Of a DNA stretch of 34,662 nt, positions 17,517 to 25,509 are shown one piece after another. Positions within the stretch are counted from its first letter, which is position 1, and each line of letters begins with the position of its first letter. Below the pieces are notes generated by a model. The model was not told the DNA's origin. It saw nothing but the letters and a program-made list of their open reading frames with translations, and searched no databases. Location of the stretch: positions 1 to 34,662 of the forward strand of contig JAVJSD010000020.1 in NCBI GenBank assembly GCA_040219575.1, read 5' to 3'. This DNA is from JAVJSD01 sp040219575. GTDB taxonomy: Bacteria; Planctomycetota; Planctomycetia; Pirellulales; Pirellulaceae. Made by a program: the position numbers and the translations under genes.

Positions 17517-17604
17517 CCCAAGCCGACGGCTTGGCCGTCTGCCAGCGCGCACGCCGCTCGACGACGTATGCTGCTTTCGAACGACGACAAGTCGTCGGCT
17601 TGGG
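17517..17604. terminator. Inverted repeat between convergent genes, possible terminator
   Basis: Arms CCCAAGCCGACG (17517-17528) and CGTCGGCTTGGG (17593-17604) are exact reverse complements 64 bp apart. They lie between the DUF1552 stop (plus) and the LCCL-protein stop (minus). No T-tract follows, so a classical intrinsic terminator is doubtful; a dispersed repeat is the alternative. Confidence 0.4.
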
Positions 17605-17635
17605 GCGGTGGTGGAGTCTGCACGCCGCGGATCGA

Positions 17636-18628
17636 TCAGGGAGCGACTTCGTCGAGCACGTAGCTGCGCGCCCACGGTCCGTAATCGAGCGAAGCGACGC
17701 CGCGGCGCTGCGTTCCTTCGTACGAACTGCGTCCCGGCAGCAGAGTGACTCGGATCGCGCCGGTCTCGCCGGGTTCGAGCAAGCCCGCGTGCACGGCGGC
17801 CGTCGACAACTGCGAATCGTCGGTATAGACGTCGCAGCCCCAAACGTAACCCTCCGCGGCGCCGATGACCGTGTACTCGAATGATTGCCCAATCTCACCG
17901 ATCACGCCCGACATCGACGGGGGTGCGAGCGGCGGTTTGACCGCCGGGGCGGGGGCGACCGCAATCGTCGCGCCGCCGTCGATGCGCTCCAGCACATAGC
18001 TCCCCTGCCAATTGGCGTAGTCGAGACTGACGACGCCGTTTCTCGTGCTGCCGCGGTAGGAATGTCGGCCAGGCAGCAAGGTCACGCGAACGGCGCCCAT
18101 CTCTCCGACCTTCAAGGCCCCGGCGTGCACCGCGGCGGTCGCCAGATCGGAATCGTCGGTGTAGATGTCGCTTCCCCACACGGTTCCTCCGGCGGCGCCC
18201 GTGACGACGTAGTCGAACGACCGGCCGAGGTTCTCCGGAGAGCGAAGCAGGTAGGGCGGACGCTCTTGCTCGGCGAGTAATTCCAGCCTTCGCAGGCATT
18301 CGGAGATCGCCTGCAGAATCTGTTGATCGCCGTGCGCTTCGCACGAAAGCTTGAGTTCCCGCAGCGCCGCCAGGCAACGCTGCCGCAAGTCGTTGCGGCG
18401 CCTGGCGCCGCCACCGTCCAGTTTCGATTCAATCGTCGACTCGTCGAACCCTTCGATGCCGCGATTGAACGGTTGCGCCAACTCGGCGCCGGATTCGGTC
18501 GCGGCGGCCGACTCGTTCTCGACGGCGGCCAATCGGTGGACGACGACCACCGCCGAACCGAGGCCGACCAGGCCGATCAGCAACGTCAACCAAGGCGTGC
18601 GGAAGCGAGGTCGCGCGGTAGGTTTCAT
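17636..18628 (-). CDS. Membrane-anchored protein with two LCCL domains
   Basis: The product is 330 residues. One membrane segment (WLTLLIGLVGLGSAVVVVHRL, about 13-33) is followed by a helical region (about 75-122) and two LCCL domains. LCCL 1 spans about 134-213 (VWGSDIYTDDSDLATAAVHAG, then SYRGSTRNGVVSLDY). LCCL 2 spans about 245-325 (VWGCDVYTDDSQLSTAAVHAG, then SYEGTQRRGVASLDY). These match the LCCL consensus (VWGtd.YTdDS.lctAAvHAG). A Pro/Ala linker joins the two copies. Only one Cys lies in each region at most, so the usual LCCL disulfides are absent. LCCL domains are thought to bind ligands such as lipids or polysaccharides. The start has AGGAG 7 nt upstream. The NagA-like gene lies upstream on the same strand, about 115 bp away. 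Confidence 0.9.
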   Translation of the reverse strand: MKPTARPRFRTPWLTLLIGLVGLGSAVVVVHRLAAVENESAAATESGAELAQPFNRGIEGFDESTIESKLDGGGARRRNDLRQRCLAALRELKLSCEAHGDQQILQAISECLRRLELLAEQERPPYLLRSPENLGRSFDYVVTGAAGGTVWGSDIYTDDSDLATAAVHAGALKVGEMGAVRVTLLPGRHSYRGSTRNGVVSLDYANWQGSYVLERIDGGATIAVAPAPAVKPPLAPPSMSGVIGEIGQSFEYTVIGAAEGYVWGCDVYTDDSQLSTAAVHAGLLEPGETGAIRVTLLPGRSSYEGTQRRGVASLDYGPWARSYVLDEVAP

Positions 18629-18742
18629 GGCAGGCTCCTGGAGAGGATTGGGACGTACATTCCACCGCGGATTAGTCGCGCGTCGGCAATCGAAAGTTCC
18701 GCGAATCCGGCCGAGAATTCCGGCCGCCGCGCAGCCAAGGGC

Positions 18743-19939
18743 TCAGGCGCCGAATTCAACACCGCCGAGGAACGTCCGCACGGGCCGCAGGTCGCGAGTG
18801 AGAATGGCGATATCGGCCCGTTTGCCGGGCGCCAGGCTGCCGCGATCGGCGGCCAGGCCGGTGCGCTCGGCCGGTGTGAGGCTGGCCATCCGAATCACAT
18901 GGGGCAGAGGGGCGTCGGTGTCGCGATGCATCACGCGAATCATGTGGTCCAGCGCGAAGATGGAGCTTGCCAGCACGTCCTCCTCCGGCAGCATGCCCAC
19001 CTCGCCCGTGTTGCGAAACGGCTCGCCGGTTTCGTGATGGCCGATGCGGTAGATGCCGGGCGGCGTGTCGAGGGCCCGGCTGCAATCGCTGACCAGGCAG
19101 AGCCGCTCGACGCCCTTCATGCGGTAGGCGAACTGCAGCATCTCCGCCGCGTGGTGGAAGCCGTCGGCGATCACCTCGGTGCTCATCTGGTCGTGGTAGA
19201 GCACGAACTCGGCCATGCTGCCGCGCTGCGGCGTGCCGAGCCGCCGCCGAACCGAATCGGTGGTGCTCATGGCGTTCCAGAAGTGATCGACGTGCCGCAG
19301 ACCCACCTCGTAAGCGGCGGCGAGCTCCGGCCAGGCGGCGTTCGAGTGGCCGCACGTCACCAGGCAGCCCGCCTCGTGGGCCGCGCGGCAGAAGTCGACC
19401 GCGCCGGGAAGTTCGGCCGCGCAGGTGGCCGACTTGATCAGCCCGCGGGACAGCGCCGGAGTGTACTCGCTGGGGTCGGGATTTCGCTCGTATCCTTTGG
19501 GATGCGCGCCGACCTTGTCCGTGGCGAAGTAGGGACCGTACCAGTGCACGCCGGCGATCCACGCGCCGTCGGCGGGCGTCCAGGCCTGTTTGACTTCCGC
19601 GACGGCGTCGAGCATGTCGCGAAGTTGCGCGGGCGTGCCGGTGGTGGTGGTCGGAAAGATGGTCGTCGTGCCGTGCCGGGCGTGCACGCGATTCGCGATG
19701 CGGACGGCCTCGGGCGTGCCGTCCATGTAATCGGCGCCGCCTCCGCCGTGGGTGTGGATATCGACGAACCCTGGGCAGATGTAACCGTCTTCGGCGTCGA
19801 TCACGGTCGCCTCGGCTGGCACGGCAACTTCACGTTCTAGGCCGACCGCCGTGATTTTGTCCTCCTCGACGACGACGACGCCTTCGCCAAGTACCTTGTC
19901 TGGCAGCACCACAGCGCCGCGGAATATCGAGACGGTCAT
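18743..19939 (-). CDS. N-acetylglucosamine-6-phosphate deacetylase-like amidohydrolase
   Basis: The 398-residue protein has the amidohydrolase layout: an N-terminal beta-sandwich ending CPGFVDIHTHGGGG (HTH at 62-64), the GHSNA motif (His 198), VDHFWNAM (His 219), DGFHH (262-263) and VSDCSRAL (Asp 285), then a C-terminal SLAPGKRADIAILTRDL. This matches NagA, which deacetylates GlcNAc-6-phosphate in amino-sugar catabolism and recycling. The position that holds the metal-ligand Glu in the NagA motif (LEGP) reads WYGPY, with Tyr 134. Metal binding or substrate may therefore differ, so I do not assign nagA. It is cytoplasmic, with no signal. AGGAG lies 9 nt before the ATG. Confidence 0.87.
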   Translation of the reverse strand: MTVSIFRGAVVLPDKVLGEGVVVVEEDKITAVGLEREVAVPAEATVIDAEDGYICPGFVDIHTHGGGGADYMDGTPEAVRIANRVHARHGTTTIFPTTTTGTPAQLRDMLDAVAEVKQAWTPADGAWIAGVHWYGPYFATDKVGAHPKGYERNPDPSEYTPALSRGLIKSATCAAELPGAVDFCRAAHEAGCLVTCGHSNAAWPELAAAYEVGLRHVDHFWNAMSTTDSVRRRLGTPQRGSMAEFVLYHDQMSTEVIADGFHHAAEMLQFAYRMKGVERLCLVSDCSRALDTPPGIYRIGHHETGEPFRNTGEVGMLPEEDVLASSIFALDHMIRVMHRDTDAPLPHVIRMASLTPAERTGLAADRGSLAPGKRADIAILTRDLRPVRTFLGGVEFGA

Positions 19940-20035
19940 GAATTCTCGCTCCTGTCACGAGTTCCGAACTGGAAGCATAGCGGCAGAACGACGAACGTAA
20001 AAGGAAATTGTCAAGGAGCGGCTGCTCTGAAGCGG

Positions 20036-21553
20036 CTACCGAGTAATCGGATTGAGGATCGACCAGATGATCCACGCCCAACTAGATACTCCGATTGAGA
20101 CAAAGCAGCAGACGCCCAGCCAGTGGACCCAATCTCTCCGCGTGCGCGTCACGATGTCCAGAAGGCCGGCCGCGACGGCGCCGATTTGCGCGACCGTCAC
20201 ACCGGCAAAGCGAAGGATCGTGTAGAGCTGTTGGACTAGGGACATCGGAGAACGGGAATTTCGCAAGCTGATCCCGGGCAGAATGTCCAATTCGGCCAAC
20301 AGCGACAAGGCCGCGAGGAATGACAGCAACGACGCAATCAACAGCACGACAGCCCAGGTGACGCTGCGGTTGATGATAAGCAGCACGGCCGCCGTTGTAA
20401 GAACGAGCACGTTTAGCCCTGACTCGACGACGACTCGCAGCGAGATGCTCCATCGATTTGAATCCAAGTCGCCTTCGACATCGTTCGGGAGCGTCTCCAA
20501 GAGAAGCCAACTTGCCAGAATCCCGAGGCCCATCTTCAGCAACAGCCAATGGCCAGGATGGAAGGGGTAGGGAGATCGTCGTCGCCGATAGAAGTAGAAC
20601 ATCGAGAAGCTGGCGAGGGCGGCGCCATAGGTCATGCTGCTAGAGACCTGCATGACTTGACGGAACAGCCTCCAGTCGGCTGGAAGTTCGGGCGAATGAA
20701 TCGCGTCGACGCGCCGAAAGAAGAGCAGCACCAGAGCGCTGCCCACCGTCCACAGCAGCAGGTGAACGATGCCCGGCTTGGGCGCCGGCGGAGGCTCCGG
20801 GCGAGGAATAACTTGCCGCGCGCCCCCGTCGGATTCCGTCGCGTATCGCCCCCTGCGTTCGGCGGCGGCGAGTCGGAGCGCATGCCACGCTCCTTGCAGC
20901 GTGCGGAAAACCTTCCACCCAAACCGCCCCGCAACGAACAATGCGACGATCGCGCCGCAGCCAATGGCGCAGGAACGTCCGCTGGAGTAGATGTCTTGGG
21001 CGGATGCTTCGAATTGCGCCAAGGTCCCGCTGGTCGAACCGCTCAACATGCTGGCGACAAGCAGCACGGCCGAGCCCAGCACGCCAAGTGCGTACCCGCC
21101 GAGAACCACCCCGGTCGCAACCCAACCAGGGCGCCCTCTGCCGATCAGGGCCGAGCACAAGACCGCCAGAATCGCCCCCACGAGAACGCCGTTGAGCAAC
21201 GTCAGCAGCCAATTCAATAGGGATGTTTCCAAGGCGGAGTAGAGATACGGATTCCAGCCGTGATGCCGCCATTGCGTGATGATCGACGGCAATAGCACGG
21301 CCATGAAACTCGAGCCGCCGAACACAAGGGCGCCAAGCACACCGCCCAGCGTCAACGCCCGCATGGCGCCGAACCGTGTGCAGTAGGCTTCCGCCGCAGC
21401 ACTCAACAGCGTGCCCGCGGTGGCCCCCCCGACCGACAGAACCTTCGCGTCGAATCCGCTGTGCAGCATGCTCAGCAGGAAGCCGTAGGCCGCTCCCAAG
21501 AGCGTCCCCACCACCAGCAGCCCCCAAGGGCGCGCCCCATTTTGGACAGTCAT
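20036..21553 (-). CDS. Unrecognised polytopic membrane protein
   Basis: I do not recognise this 505-residue protein. From ATG 21553 it contains about 12-13 hydrophobic segments, for example WGLLVVGTLLGAAYGFLLSM, LLNWLLTLLNGVLVGAILAV, WLLLKMGLGILASWLLLETL and VTWAVVLLIASLLSFLAALS. There is a hydrophilic loop near residue 235-275 (RRGRYATESDGGARQVIPRPEPPPAPKPG). The proline-rich cytoplasm-facing linker suggests two membrane halves. A longer reading from 21778 would reach to within 30 bp of the divergent sulfatase; I prefer the inner ATG because hydrophobic sequence starts there, though no strong Shine-Dalgarno supports either. Base usage is slightly less GC-rich than in its neighbours. It could be a transporter or sensor. 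Confidence 0.78.
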   Translation of the reverse strand: MTVQNGARPWGLLVVGTLLGAAYGFLLSMLHSGFDAKVLSVGGATAGTLLSAAAEAYCTRFGAMRALTLGGVLGALVFGGSSFMAVLLPSIITQWRHHGWNPYLYSALETSLLNWLLTLLNGVLVGAILAVLCSALIGRGRPGWVATGVVLGGYALGVLGSAVLLVASMLSGSTSGTLAQFEASAQDIYSSGRSCAIGCGAIVALFVAGRFGWKVFRTLQGAWHALRLAAAERRGRYATESDGGARQVIPRPEPPPAPKPGIVHLLLWTVGSALVLLFFRRVDAIHSPELPADWRLFRQVMQVSSSMTYGAALASFSMFYFYRRRRSPYPFHPGHWLLLKMGLGILASWLLLETLPNDVEGDLDSNRWSISLRVVVESGLNVLVLTTAAVLLIINRSVTWAVVLLIASLLSFLAALSLLAELDILPGISLRNSRSPMSLVQQLYTILRFAGVTVAQIGAVAAGLLDIVTRTRRDWVHWLGVCCFVSIGVSSWAWIIWSILNPITR

Positions 21554-21804
21554 ATTCCGGATTCGCCCCGAGAGGGTGTACGCCTTGACGAATGGCGAAC
21601 AACGGCCGACTCGACGTGCGGATGCGAACTCGACCAGTTCGTTGGAATTCCGATCATACTCGCCCGACGTCGGGGATTGAAACCCGCGGTCGTAACAACG
21701 CTTGCCGACCAGCGTGGGCCCCAGATCGCCCGGCATGATAAGATATTGCCGAGACAAAACATGCGAAACCGCACCCAATCACTGATTCGCAAAAGGCGCC
21801 GATT

Positions 21805-23142
21805 GTGAAGCTTTCCTTGAATCTCCCAACGCTGGCGGCCCTGGCGGCTTGCCTGTTGCCTGCAAGTTGTCCCGCCCAGGCCGCGACGCCCAAAACAAAC
21901 ATCATCTATATCGTGGTCGACGACCTGGGCTACGGCGATCTGGGCTGCTACGGGCAGCAGGTGATCGCGACGCCGAACCTCGACCGACTCGCCAAGGAAG
22001 GTCTGCGGTTCACCGATCACTACGCGGGCGCCACCGTCTGCCGGCCTTCGCGGCTGGTTTACCTGACCGGCTATCACACCGGCCACACCGCCATCAGCGC
22101 GAACACCGGCTACGTGCTCAAGCCCGACGACGTGACGGTGGCGGAGTTGCTCAAGCAGGCGGGCTACGCCACCGGCGGCGTCGGCAAATGGGCCCTCGGC
22201 GGGCCGGGCTCCAGCGGGCATCCCAACCGCCAGGGATTCGACTTCTGGTACGGCTACCTCGACCAGGGCGAGGCGCACAACTACTACCCGGAGGTCCTCT
22301 ATCGCAACGAGAAGCCGGAGCGATTGCCCGGCAACAAGCTGGGGCAGCGGCGCGTGTCGGAGGTGCGCGAAACCTACTCGCACGATCTGTTCACCGACGA
22401 GGCGCTGGCCTTCATCGAGCGGAACCACGACAAGCCGTTCTTCCTGAACATCGCCTACACCATTCCGCACGCCAACAACGAAGGCGGCCGGGCGACGGGC
22501 AACGGCATGGAGGTTCCGGATTTCGGCATGTACGCCGACAAGGACTGGCCGGAGACCGAGAAGGGGCAGGCGGCGATGATCACGCGCATGGATCGCGACA
22601 TCGGCCGCCTCACGGCCCTGCTGCAGAAGCTCGACATCGCCGACCGCACGCTGGTGTTGTTCACCTCCGACAACGGCCCCCACAGCGAAGGCGGCCACAA
22701 GCACGAGTACTTCGACGCCAACGGCCCACTGCGGGGATTCAAGCGCGACCTGTACGAAGGCGGCGTCCGCGTGCCGCTGATCGCCTGGTGGCCGGGCGTG
22801 GTGACGCCGGGCGTCTCGCATCACATGAGCGGATTCTGGGACCTGCTTCCCACCGCCTGCGAGCTGGCCGGCGTCGACGCGCCGCGCGGCATCGACGGCG
22901 TCTCCTTCGTTCCCACGCTCCGCGGCCAGCAGCAGAAGGCTCACGACTACTTGTTCTGGAAGTACGGCGACGACAAGACCGCCGTGCGGCAGGGCCGCTG
23001 GAAGGCGGTTCGTCCCGCAGCGCAGAAACCGCTGGAGTTGTACGATCTGGAAACAGACCTCGGCGAAGAGGACAACCTCGCCGCCCAACATCCGGAGATC
23101 GTGAAGCGGTTGGAGAAGCTGATCGCCGAGGCGCAGCGTTAG
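21805..23142 (+). CDS. Exported sulfatase (formylglycine type), arylsulfatase-like
   Basis: The 445-residue protein starts at GTG 21805 with AAGG 8 nt upstream. It has a signal peptide (LPTLAALAACLLPASCPAQA). NIIYIVVDDLGYGDLGCYG holds the metal-binding Asp 39 and 40. The active-site motif is CRPSR (Cys 79 to Arg 83), and later motifs include GGVGKWALGGPGSSG, FTSDNGPHSEGGHKHEYFD and ELYDLETDLGEEDN. The full-length layout is typical of type I sulfatases of planctomycetes. The TSDNGPH metal-site motif is intact. It is distinct from the sulfatase at 10105 and lacks close similarity outside the motifs. Substrate is unknown. It lies divergent from the polytopic membrane protein. Confidence 0.94.
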   Translation: MKLSLNLPTLAALAACLLPASCPAQAATPKTNIIYIVVDDLGYGDLGCYGQQVIATPNLDRLAKEGLRFTDHYAGATVCRPSRLVYLTGYHTGHTAISANTGYVLKPDDVTVAELLKQAGYATGGVGKWALGGPGSSGHPNRQGFDFWYGYLDQGEAHNYYPEVLYRNEKPERLPGNKLGQRRVSEVRETYSHDLFTDEALAFIERNHDKPFFLNIAYTIPHANNEGGRATGNGMEVPDFGMYADKDWPETEKGQAAMITRMDRDIGRLTALLQKLDIADRTLVLFTSDNGPHSEGGHKHEYFDANGPLRGFKRDLYEGGVRVPLIAWWPGVVTPGVSHHMSGFWDLLPTACELAGVDAPRGIDGVSFVPTLRGQQQKAHDYLFWKYGDDKTAVRQGRWKAVRPAAQKPLELYDLETDLGEEDNLAAQHPEIVKRLEKLIAEAQR

Positions 23143-23193
23143 CGCAATGTTCTTTCTGTCAGAACCAGATCAAGTTCTCATTGCGGCGGACGC

Positions 23194-23805
23194 TCAGAAT
23201 TTCTCCGTCCAGGCCCGCAGGCCGAGCATGATCATCTCCACCGAGACGGTGCCGACGTAAAGGGCGGTGATGCGGCCGGCGATTTCGATGTACCGCTGCA
23301 CGAGCGACTCGCGCAGCGGGCGGACCACGTCGTGCAGCCATTTCAGTGCGAGCATGATGGCGATCGACAAGGCGACGGCGGCGACGACCGCCCCGCAAGC
23401 CGCCAGGGGTGGGAGCCGTTTACCGACCACCACGCTGGCGCTGATGGTCCCGGGTCCGATCAACACCGGCATGGCGATGGCGCCCGCCAAGTGCTCCGAC
23501 TCGCCGCGGAGAATTTCGATGGCCGCGGGGCCGCGAAACACAAACTGAATCCCGATCAAGAGGAACACGACGCCGCCGAAGATCTGAAACGAAGCGAAAT
23601 CGGCCTGGATGATCGTCGAGAAGATCGCGTCGCCCAGCAGGGCGAAGCAGCAGAAGACGCCCCCCGCAATCAATCCGGCGCGAATCAGCACGCGGCGAAA
23701 CACCCTGCCATCGAGCTTCTGCACGACGTCTTGCAGGTAGATGATCACCAAGAAGGGATTCAACAGCGCCAACAGGAGCGAGCTTGCGCGAAAGAACTCG
23801 TTCAT
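23194..23805 (-). CDS. MarC family integral membrane protein
   Basis: The 203-residue protein has about six membrane segments and the family landmarks LLALLNPFLVIIYLQ near the N-terminus, ASFQIFGGVVFLLIGIQF in the middle and IAMPVLIGPGTISA at about 108-122. MarC proteins are inner-membrane proteins of uncertain function; an early link to multiple antibiotic resistance was later withdrawn for the E. coli protein. The ATG has AAGGA only 3 nt upstream, which is close. It converges on the sulfatase at 21805 and lies downstream of the DUF1501 gene on the same strand, separated by a long hairpin. Confidence 0.92.
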   Translation of the reverse strand: MNEFFRASSLLLALLNPFLVIIYLQDVVQKLDGRVFRRVLIRAGLIAGGVFCCFALLGDAIFSTIIQADFASFQIFGGVVFLLIGIQFVFRGPAAIEILRGESEHLAGAIAMPVLIGPGTISASVVVGKRLPPLAACGAVVAAVALSIAIMLALKWLHDVVRPLRESLVQRYIEIAGRITALYVGTVSVEMIMLGLRAWTEKF

Positions 23806-23866
23806 TGTTCCTTAGCCATCCCCTGGGCGTCGATCGGCCGGCACATCGCCGATGTCGCTGCATGTG

Positions 23867-23919
23867 CTTGCTGGCGCAACGGGCTCGCCTTCGATCGACG
23901 AGCCCGTTGCGCCAGCAAG
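23867..23919. repeat. Long inverted repeat, GCGCAACGGGCTCG family, copy 2
   Basis: Arms 23867-23887 and 23899-23919 are exact 21-bp reverse complements around an 11-nt loop. They share their core with 13634-13690. It lies between the DUF1501 stop and the MarC start, so it may separate two transcription units. Confidence 0.85.
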
Positions 23920-23942
23920 GACAGGTCGCCATCGCCATGGAA

Positions 23943-25343
23943 TCATGCCAGGATCGGCGCGATCCGGCGGCCGAGGATCAAGCGGTGCGGGCGATTGGCC
24001 GGGTCGTGGAGCGTCGTGTCGGCCGGCACGCCGAGCAGATGGTAGATCGTGGCGGCCATGTGCGCCGGGTCGATCGGTTGCGATTGCGGCCAGGCGCCCA
24101 AGGCGTCGGAGGCGCCGTAGACCACGCCGGGCGCGAGTCCGGCGCCGGCCAGCGCCAGCGAATAGACGAACGGCCAGTGATCGCGGCCGGCGTTGGAATT
24201 GATCTTCGGCGTTCGCCCGAACTCGGCCATCACCACCACCAGCACGTCGTCGAGGCGGCCCCGCTCCTCGAGGTCGAGCACCAGGGCCGAGAGCGACTCG
24301 TCGAGCGTCGGCCCGAGCGACTCCTTCATCGACTTGAAGTTGTTTCCGTGCGTATCCCACGAACCGCGCGGCGTCTTGCACCAGTGCACGTTCACGAACG
24401 GCACGCCCGCCTCGACCAACCGCCGGGCCAACAGGCACGCCTGGCCGACTTGATTGGCGGGATAGCGACGTCGGACGGCGTCGGGTTCGGCCGCCAGGTC
24501 GAAGGCGTCCCGCGCCGAGGTTGAGGTGAGCAGGTCGTACGCCTTTTGCAGGAACGCGCCGCGCGGACTGCGCCGGGCCAGGTCGCTGCGCTGGCGATCG
24601 ATGGTCTGCAGCAAACCGCGCCGCTGCCGGATGCGATCGACCGCGATCTGCGGCGCGACGGCCTCGATCTCGACGTCGTCGCCGGTCAGATTCTGATCGA
24701 TTGGCAGCGGACTATGCGCGCGGCCGAGAAACCCGGGCGACTGTCCGTGCAGCACGGTGCCGTTGCTGCGCGTCATCTCGGGACCGATCCGCACCCAACT
24801 GGGCAAATCGCCGCCGGATCGTTCGCCGGCGCCGCCGCGGAGATGATCGACGACCGCGCCGAAATGCGGGAAGTCGTTGGGCGTCGGCGGGAAATCGCCC
24901 CGCTTGCGCACCTCCGGCGGATGCTTGTGGCCGGTCATCGCCGGCAGGCAGGCTTGCACGTGGTTTGTGTTGTCGTGCGACATGCTTCGCACGATCGAAA
25001 GCCGATCGGCGATCTTTGCGACGGCCGGCAGACGGTCGCTGAAGTGCACGCCCGGCACGCTGGTGGCCACCGTTCCGAATTCCCCCCGCACCTCGGCCGG
25101 CGCCTGGGGTTTGGGGTCGAACGTTTCGTGCTGCGGATGTCCGCCGTGCAAAAACAGGAAGATCACGCTCTTGGCCGCGCCGAAACTCTTGTCCGCGGGC
25201 GGACCGGCTTCGCGAGCACGGAGCAAGTCGGGCAGCAGCATTCCCAGCGCGGGCGCGGCGCCGAGCGTGAGCAGGGCGCGGCGGGAGAGCGGGAAGGCGG
25301 AGGTCGCGGCGTGGGTGGGAAGCGGGGGGGGCTTGCGGGGCAT
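23943..25343 (-). CDS. DUF1501 family Tat-exported protein, copy 1
   Basis: The 466-residue product has a twin-arginine signal (LSRRALLTLGAAPALGMLLP), then the DUF1501 body: FLHGGHPQHETFDPKPQAP, EVRGEFGTVATSVPGVHF, LSIVRSMSHDNTNHVQ and, near the C-terminus, VVMAEFGRTPKINSNAGRDHWP. The family is related to sulfatases and alkaline phosphatases but its reaction is not established. DUF1501 genes usually sit beside a DUF1549/DUF1553 cytochrome-type partner; none is next to this copy. An ATG at 25361 is an alternative start; the inner one has a weak TGGGGGC upstream. The beta-helix gene upstream is 166 bp away on the same strand. Confidence 0.92.
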   Translation of the reverse strand: MPRKPPPLPTHAATSAFPLSRRALLTLGAAPALGMLLPDLLRAREAGPPADKSFGAAKSVIFLFLHGGHPQHETFDPKPQAPAEVRGEFGTVATSVPGVHFSDRLPAVAKIADRLSIVRSMSHDNTNHVQACLPAMTGHKHPPEVRKRGDFPPTPNDFPHFGAVVDHLRGGAGERSGGDLPSWVRIGPEMTRSNGTVLHGQSPGFLGRAHSPLPIDQNLTGDDVEIEAVAPQIAVDRIRQRRGLLQTIDRQRSDLARRSPRGAFLQKAYDLLTSTSARDAFDLAAEPDAVRRRYPANQVGQACLLARRLVEAGVPFVNVHWCKTPRGSWDTHGNNFKSMKESLGPTLDESLSALVLDLEERGRLDDVLVVVMAEFGRTPKINSNAGRDHWPFVYSLALAGAGLAPGVVYGASDALGAWPQSQPIDPAHMAATIYHLLGVPADTTLHDPANRPHRLILGRRIAPILA

Positions 25344-25509
25344 GCCCCCATGGTAGGACATCCGTGGTCGCGCGGCAATGTTGTTCGCCGCCGGTGCGAA
25401 TCCGCCGATGTACGACAGCCCGAATTGTCAGGGGGTAGGGTGGGGCAAGCGAAGCGAAGTCCCACCATCGCCGCTGGTGTATCGGCGATTCGCTTGACAC
25501 ACTCTACGC

